NCBI RefSeq assembly: GCF_042186555.1
Contig: NC_133326.1
Span: 588,150,119-588,214,118, forward strand
Source: Aquarana catesbeiana
Taxonomy: Eukaryota > Chordata > Amphibia > Anura > Ranidae
Direction: 5' to 3'
DNA: 64,000 nt
Part shown: positions 57,563 to 64,000 of the stretch, piece after piece
Layout: each line of letters begins with the position of its first letter
Position numbering within the stretch: the first letter of the stretch is position 1
Translations under genes and position numbers: made by a program
Notes under the pieces: generated by a model
Database searches by the model: none
What the model saw: only the letters and a program-made list of their open reading frames with translations
What the model was told of the DNA's origin: nothing

Positions 57563-60190
57563 CAGTGGCGGAATTACCGGGGTCGCAACAGTCGCAGTTG
57601 CGACGGGGCCTGGCATTCTGCCACTGTGGGGGGGGCCCAACGGGGTTGCTCTTCACACACGGCTCTGAGCGGAGATCGTGTGACATAGATTAATAGCACA
57701 GAGACACCGGCGGCATTAATGTTCTATTTGTTGGTCCTCTCTGGCATGGATGAGAGAGGACACACAGCTGTGTGTGCTCCGCGGGAAATGTGAGCTCCTT
57801 AGCTTCACACTAGACTGCCCGCGGAGCACACAGGAGAGGGGAGGGGGGAGAAGGGGGAGTCGTGAGATCAGCTGTGTGTCCTCTCTCATCCATGCCAGAG
57901 AGGACCAACAGATAGAACATTAATGCCGCCGGTGTCTCTCTGTGCTATTGTTCTATGACACATGATCTCCGCTCAGAGCCGTGCTGTCCGGCACTGATGG
58001 AATCCAATAGCATTCACTGATGAGCACTGATAGAAGGCACTGATGAGCACTGATGAGCACTGATAGAAGGCACTGATGAGCACTGATAGAAGGCACTGAT
58101 GAGCACTGATAAGCACTGATAGAAGGCACTGATGAGCACTGATAGAAGGCACTGATGAGCACTGATAGAAGGCACTGATGGGCACTGATGAGCACTGATA
58201 GAAGGCACTGATGGGCACTGATGAGCACTAATAGAAGGCACTGATGGGGACTGATGAGCACTAATAGAAGGCACTGATGAGCACTGATAGAAGGCACTGA
58301 TGAGCACTGATGAGCACTAATAGGAGGCACTGATGAAAGGCACTGATGAGCACTGATAGAAGGCACTGATGAGCACTGATAGAAGGCACTGATGGGCACT
58401 GATAGACGGCACTGATGAGCACTGATAGAAGGCACTGATGAGCACTGATAGAAGGCACTGATGGGCACTGATAGAAGGCGCTGATGAGCACTGATAGAAG
58501 GCACTGATGAGCACTGATAGACGGCACTGATGAGCACTGATAGAAGGCACTGATGGGCACTGATAGAAGGCACTGATGAGCACTGATAGATGGCACTGAT
58601 GAGCACTGATAGAAGGCACTAATGAGCACTGATAGAAGGCACTGATGGGCACTGATAGAAGGCGCTGATGAGCACTGATAGAAGGCACTGATGAGCACTG
58701 ATAGAAGGCACTGATGGGCACTGATAGAAGGCGCTGATGAGCACTGATAGAAGGCACTGATGAGCACTGATAGACGGCACTGATGAGCACTGATAGAAGG
58801 CACTGATGGGCACTGATAGAAGGCACTGATGAGCACTGATAGATGGCACTGATGAGCACTGATAGAAGGCACTAATGAGCACTGATAGAAGGCACTGATG
58901 GGCACTGATAGAAGGCACTGATGGGCACTGATAGAAGGCACTGATGGACACTGATAAAAGGCACTGATGAGCACTGATAGGAGGCAGTTATGGGCACTGA
59001 TAGGAGGCACTGATGGGCACTGATAGGAGGCACTGATGAGCACTGATAGGAGGCACTGATGAGCACTGATAGGAGGCACTGATGAGCCACATTGATGAGC
59101 ACTGATAAGCAGCACTGATAGGAGGCACTAATGTGCACTGATAGGTGGCATTGATAGGTGGTACTGATGGGCACTTATGAATACTGATAGGCAGAACTCA
59201 GGCAGTATTGATGGGCTTTGATGGGCAGAATTGAAGAGTACTGATAGGTGGCACTGATGGACGCTGTTAGGCGGCATTAATGAGCACTGATAGGTGGTAC
59301 TGATGAGCACTGATAGAAGGCACTAATGAGCACTGATAGAAGGCACTGATGGGCACTGATAGAAGGCACTGATGGGCACTGATGGACACTGATAAAAGGC
59401 ACTGATGAGAACTGATAGGAGGCAGTTATGGGCACTGATAGGAGGCACTGATGGGCACTGATAGGAGGCACTGATGAGCACTGATAGGAGGTACTGATGA
59501 GCACTGATAGGAGGCACTGATGAGCACTGATAGGCCACATTGATGAGCACTGATAGGCAGCACTGATAGAAGGCACTAATGTGCACTGATAGGTGGCATT
59601 GATAGGTGGTACTGATGGGCACTTACGAATACTGATAGGCAGAACTCAGGCAGTATTGATGGGCTTTGATGGGCAGAATTGAAGAGTACTGATAGGTGGC
59701 ACTGATGGACGCTGTTAGGCGGCATTAATGAGCACTGATAGGTGGTACTGATAGGCAGAATTGATGGGCACTAATAGGCGGCATTAATGAGCACTGATAG
59801 GTAACACTTGTAGGTGGAAGTGATGGGCACTGATAGGCAGCACTGATGGGCACTGATAGATGGCACTGATGATTGGGGCACTGATTATCAGTGTAAACAA
59901 TTTACTGACATTCTTGACAGTTAACGGCAGTCCTTTCCTAACACAGACACAGTGTGTGAGGAAAGGGCTGTGGATAACCGGCAAGTCTGTTTACATGTGA
60001 TCAGCTGATCATGTGGTAAAGGGCCGATGTGATTGCGCTGGATGCACGTCCCAGGGGGCATGCGGGAAGCACGGTTTTGGGAGGATGTCCATGGACACTC
60101 TCCCAAAATTGGAAGCCCGGGGCTCGGATGGAAGGGGGGCCCATCATGGTTTCTTGCACCGGGGCCCTGAAGGTTCTAGTTACGCCTCTG
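57563..60190. mobile_element. hAT-like element with minisatellite core
   Basis: Flanked by exact 8-bp duplications GTTACCAA (57555-57562 and 60191-60198). Ends CAGTGGCGGAATTACC and, inverted, CAGAGGCGTAACTAGAACC. It contains a 115-bp-armed inverted repeat (57658-57773 and 57866-57982), then a 1.85 kb minisatellite. No transposase. Confidence 0.93.
58018..59875. repeat. minisatellite with higher-order structure
   Basis: About 80 units of 20-26 bp around 'cactgatgagcactgataga' with 'gg' ends. A ~448-bp higher-order block is visible: 'acgctgttag' at 59261 and 59709 inside long matching context. Another of about 260 bp lies at 58.4-58.9 kb. Minus-strand frames of up to 284 codons are repeat artefacts. 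Confidence 0.97.
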
Positions 60191-60474
60191 GTTACCAAGA
60201 GTTATATACGACTACCTTTAGTGACTGTTACAAGTTCAGTTGCCATAGGAGACAGCGGTCCTACCTATACAGATGTGGCATCCGGCTGGAGGCCTTTCCC
60301 TGTGTAGCTGTCTATCTATATTGTCTCGGAGTCTGCCAATTAACATTGTATCTACCTAAGGGTGTCCTGGCCCTAACCCGCTCTCCCACAGTTCTTGTTA
60401 AGAGACAATAAATCTCCTGTTCGCATTCAAAAAAGTGACTGGCGCCCATCATTTCATCTTGCATTACACCTACC

Positions 60475-60799
60475 ATGCCTGTTAACCCACTCTACAAGGG
60501 TGGATGTCAGCTCTCCCTAACTCTTGAGGTCACCGTCGGGCCTCTAGAGGTCCGGGAGGTTCCTACATATACTTTGCTACTTGTACCCGATAGTCTTTAC
60601 TTATACTATGTACTATCAAGCAAAAAGCTGGAATGTTTGCTGGCAGGAGATTTTCATAGTTCATTGGCTCTAGACATAGCACAAAAGAGTACACTTTGTT
60701 ATATCCTGATCTAAGGGTATATACACACACACATGAATGTGTTTCTGTACAGGCATTCAATCACAGGCTTTCTTCTATTGTGTTTTACCAGACTTTTTT
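60475..60799 (+). other. sequence following LTR-like repeat
   Basis: Holds the start of the frame shared with the 49.7 kb copy (MPVNPLYKGGCQLSLTLEV), which then diverges. Identity unknown. Confidence 0.4.
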
Positions 60800-60805
60800 G
60801 TATAC

Positions 60806-62340
60806 GTGACAGACTCACCCGGGATAGAGGCTTTTGGAGGGGACTGAATGTGAGCCTCTTGCCTACAGATTATGGGCCTTGGCATTTGGGGTAACCTTGA
60901 GGTGTTGTTACTTTGGCTTCAGGTCCTTGTCCCCCAGGACACACAGACTCTGGGGACCCTGTATTTGCCATAGTAGCAATAGTGACTGAGTCATACTGTT
61001 GGGACTCATACTGTGAGAAGATGCTAATGTCATCAACTCCACTCACCTGTCTGATGTCAGCTATAATGTGTTTAATGTAAATGAGTTCAGTCTGGCTTAC
61101 CACAGGTTCTCAGGGTATTCAACTCATTGTATTTTGTTCTAATTAACCCTGTGTTGATGTTTATGGTAATGTGTGTTGAATAGTCAATGAGCTAGGAGAC
61201 GTAGTCACCTAGGCTGTATAAAGAATTAGATAATTAGCTCATGTTAATTAGGTTACAGTTGTATTGTTAGAGGAGGTTCCAATGGCATATAAAGTCTTGT
61301 AATTTTGATTCTAAATAAAACAGTTCATGTTAGCATCTAAGCAAGTGTCGCCTTGTTTTGTGCTTGGAAGCATTTGGAATATCTGATATCTGTATCCAGA
61401 CTACAAGGAAGTGGTATACTGATGGAAGCACTCAAGTGGAGTGAGGGACGTTCCGTGACATTGGTGGCAAGCAGCGGGAAGATTCCGGCAGTCTGGGAAA
61501 TCGAAACCTCCACCTGGATCAAAGATCAGGATAGCAGACTTCAGTCACCCCAGCGGAGATATGGTCCTGGCATCAGAGTTCCCGGGGCTGCTGCGGATCA
61601 TCCTTTCAACATACACCAGGACTCTGATCCAGGTGGAGGTTTAGATTTCCCAGACTGCCGGAAGCATCCCACTGCTGCCACCAATGTCACGGAACGTCCC
61701 TCACTCCACTTGAGTGCTTCCGTCAGCATACCACTTCCTTGTAGTCTGGATACAGATATCAGATATTCCAAATGCTTCCAAGCACAAAACAAGGCGACAC
61801 TTGCTTAGATGCTAACATGAACTGTTTTATTTAGAATCAAAATTACAAGACTTTATATGCCATTGGAACCTCCTCTAACAATACAACTGTAACCTAATTA
61901 ACATGAGCTAATTATCTGATTCTTTATACAGCCTAGGTGACTATGTCTCCTAGCTCATTGACTATTCAACACACATTACCATAAACATCAACACAGGGTT
62001 AATTAGAACAAACAACAATGAGTTGAATACTCTTAGAACTTGTGGTAAGCCAGACTAAACTCAGTTACATTAAACACATTATAGCTGACATCAGACAGGT
62101 GAGTGGAGTTGATGACATTAGCATCTTCTCACAGTATGAGTCCCAACAGTATGACTCAGTCACTATTGCTACTATGGCAAATACAGGGTCCCCAGAGTCT
62201 GTGTGTCCTGGGGGACAAGGACCCGAAGCCAAAGTAACAACACTTCAAGGGTACCCCAAATGCCAAGGCCCATAATCTGTAGGCAAGAGGCTCACATTCA
62301 GTCCCCTCCAAAAGCCTCTATCCCGGGTGAGTCTGTCACA
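60806..62340. mobile_element. inverted LTR pair (palindromic LTR-element insertion)
   Basis: Two 715-bp arms (60806-61520 and 61626-62340) are reverse complements with only a few differences, separated by 105 bp. Each arm is an LTR of about 655 bp (TGTGACAG to CGTGACA; TATAAAG at 61288 and AATAAA at 61314 in the left arm) followed by a shared leader starting TTGGTGGCA. GTATAC flanks the whole unit at 60800-60805 and 62341-62346. No gag or pol frame. Confidence 0.93.
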
Positions 62341-62346
62341 GTATAC

Positions 62347-62778
62347 TTATGCCCTGTACACACGGTCGGATTTTCCGATGGAAAATGTTCGATGATAGCT
62401 TGTTGTCGGAAACTCTGACCGTGTGTAGGCTCCATCGGACATTTTGCATCGGAATTTCCGTCACACAAAATTTGAGATCTGGATCTCAAATTTTCCAACA
62501 ACAAAATCCGTTGTCGTAAATTCCGATCGTGTGTACACAATTCCGACGCACAAAGTTCCACACATGCTCGGAATCACGCAGAAGAGCTGCACTGGCTATT
62601 GAACTTCCTTTTTCTCGGCTCATCGTACGTGTTGTACGTCACCGCGTTCTTGACGTTCGGAATTTCCGACAAGATTTGTGTCTGACCGTGTGTATGCAAG
62701 ACAAGTTTGAGCTAACATCCGTCGGAAAAAATCCATGGATTTTGCCGTCGGAATGTCCGATCGTGTGTACGGGGCATA
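62347..62778. mobile_element. Harbinger-type MITE, well preserved
   Basis: Ends TTATGCCCTGTACACACGGT and CGTGTGTACGGGGCATAA; internal repeats of 'tcggaatttccg' type. It abuts the inverted LTR pair. Confidence 0.85.
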
Positions 62779-64000
62779 AAAGAGCCCTTGTCAAGAAATC
62801 ACTAATACCTAAATGTAAAAAACAGCAACAAAAAAAAACTCACAATAGTGACGTTTCTTTACAGTAATTTATTGAGAAATTAATTCTAATTGGCTTTCAT
62901 AGGTTCATTTACTTTGCTCTACTTTTCTGAGACAGCTTAGTGTAGTACCCGGCTTGTGTCATTGTCAGATTGTGTTACTGTGAAAGCACTCTCCTCCAGC
63001 TGCAATCACAGCAGTGGCCCTGATGTCACTGCCCCCTATCCATGCTCCTTTCAGGATGCTGGGCGCATGAATTACAATTGCGGTGATGGGGCGGAGTGTG
63101 TCTTTTGAAGCACTGATCAGGGCCAGAGGCTCTAATAGGCTTCAAAATGGGGTGGGCTCGGGGCAAAGAGAGCGAATTTTCGCCATTTTTACACTAAAGT
63201 TCCTCCCTGCCAATCAGGAGGCAGGTCGTGAGACCTGTTTCCTGATTGGCCAAAGCGTCAGGCAATCCTAATGGATGCCTAGCTTTGGAGGAACAGAGAG
63301 GAGACGGAAGAGGCCACGGGAGGAGCGGACACCAGAGCCGCTGCCTGTCCTGGGCCGGGGGGGGGGGGGATGTCGGTCAGTCCCATGCTAGGGGCCCCCT
63401 ATATCCCCCCTTTTTTTCTATACGTTCTTCCCTCCATCCCCCTTCCTTATCTCCTTTTTCCCACCATTCATCTTTATCTATTTACACTTTCCTGTGTCCT
63501 CCATTACTCCTTGTTCTGCCCTCTTCTTGTTTACCTGTATTCCTTCTGTGTCTTGTTTCCTTGTATGCACGCCTGGTCTGATGGCTTCACTTCTCTCTGT
63601 GTACTTAAACTCCTCCTTCACTGCCCTTGGTTTTTGAATGGTTGTAATCTGCCTAGGTGGGCGGGGTCTCCTGACATCATATGTTTCCATGACATCAGCG
63701 GCCCCAGCCCTGGCAGCGTCCCCGTTGCCTAGCTATCGCCGGCCGCAGCACGTGTGCATGGGCAGCGATAGCTGTTTTGATTGGATCCGACCTGCTACCT
63801 AGCAACCATGGATCCCTGCACTCAGTGTACAGATTTCCGGCTCCTCCCGCCCCTGCTCTGCTGATAGATGACATCGTAGGCAGGGCAGGAGAGCCTGGAG
63901 AGGAGGCACAGGCATGGCCGCATAGCAGGAGGTGAGTGGCGACCGTGGCCTGTGTTAACCCTCTCCAGGCCACGGTTGCCACTTACCTCTCGCTGTGCGG
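62779..64000. other. no recognisable gene
   Basis: Moderately GC-rich sequence, a G run at 63357-63369, a pyrimidine-rich stretch at 63.40-63.55 kb and short inverted segments near 63.19-63.25 kb (CAATCAGGAGGCAGGTC / GACCTGTTTCCTGATTG). Frames of up to 120 codons show no domain. Confidence 0.5.

Larger units (their letters stand above)
56756..60468 (+). repeat. LTR-like repeat, copy 2, split by a hAT-like element
   Basis: Starts TGTAGCACCCTGG and ends GCATTACA (TGTA..TACA), with an AATAAA at 60405-60410. Without the insertion it is about 1.08 kb, a plausible LTR length. The part after the insertion aligns with the 49.7 kb copy. No primer-binding site or gag/pol is certain, so the LTR assignment is provisional. 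Confidence 0.6.

Noticed and set aside
57953..59622. Minus-strand frames up to 284 codons reading LISAFYQCSSVPSISA-type repeats
   Set aside because: Pure translation of the 24-bp minisatellite in a stop-free frame; overlapping frames give the same motif.
61353..61808. 151-codon frame across the inverted LTR centre
   Set aside because: Reads through the palindrome, so its two ends come from the two strands of the same LTR; not a protein-coding gene.
63370..63982. Frames of 95-120 codons near the right edge
   Set aside because: No similarity to known domains, pyrimidine-rich composition, and overlapping on both strands.

Overview
This window looks like gene-poor, repeat-saturated DNA from a large animal genome, most likely a frog. 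The AT-rich filler, microsatellites, spliced transposon genes and mix of CR1, L1, Tc1, Harbinger, hAT-like and piggyBac elements rule out a prokaryote. Assignment to an anuran, probably a true frog (Ranidae), is an inference from how familiar several repeat motifs are, not from a database search. I found no host protein-coding gene, rRNA, tRNA or CRISPR array. Nearly every long reading frame belongs to a transposable element or is an artefact of tandem repeats.

Layout. 0-16.6 kb: a piggyBac-type repeat, a CR1 3' fragment (1.68-2.49 kb), a hAT-like element swollen by a 1.65 kb minisatellite (3.0-5.5 kb), nested TTAA elements (5.9-7.6 kb), then Harbinger-derived genes: a broken transposase (8.4-10.3 kb), a MYB/SANT-like gene (minus, 11.4-12.8 kb) and a MADF-like gene (plus, 12.9-13.7 kb), the last two divergent. 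16.6-22.5 kb: a 5.9 kb piggyBac relative whose transposase has lost its catalytic core. 23.0-24.2 kb: a dead Tc1 element. 24.4-32.7 kb: a long hAT-like palindrome with an exact 8-bp target duplication, split by a complete 6.0 kb piggyBac element (26.18-32.18 kb) with an uninterrupted 643-codon transposase. 34.75-41.5 kb: an essentially full-length L1-type LINE on the minus strand, with ORF1 open and ORF2 broken. 42-53 kb: a carpet of short inverted-repeat elements, including two piggyBac deletion derivatives lying 5' end to 5' end. 49.7 and 56.8-60.7 kb: two copies of an LTR-like repeat, one split by a hAT-like element carrying a 1.85 kb minisatellite. 60.8-62.3 kb: two LTRs in inverted orientation forming one insertion flanked by GTATAC.

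The pieces form families. The piggyBac copy at 26.18 kb is the plausible enzyme source for at least four relatives in the window (6.1, 16.6, 43.2 and 44.3 kb), which share TTAA target sites, CCACTT/AAGTGG-like ends and a common right-end sequence. The 16.6 kb relative keeps only the N-terminal part and the C-terminal cysteine-rich DNA-binding domain, so it could in principle compete for transposon ends. Nested insertions, one confirmed by an unoccupied paralogous site inside the window, give a readable order of events. Coordinates of ancient repeats are approximate; those with target duplications were read base by base.
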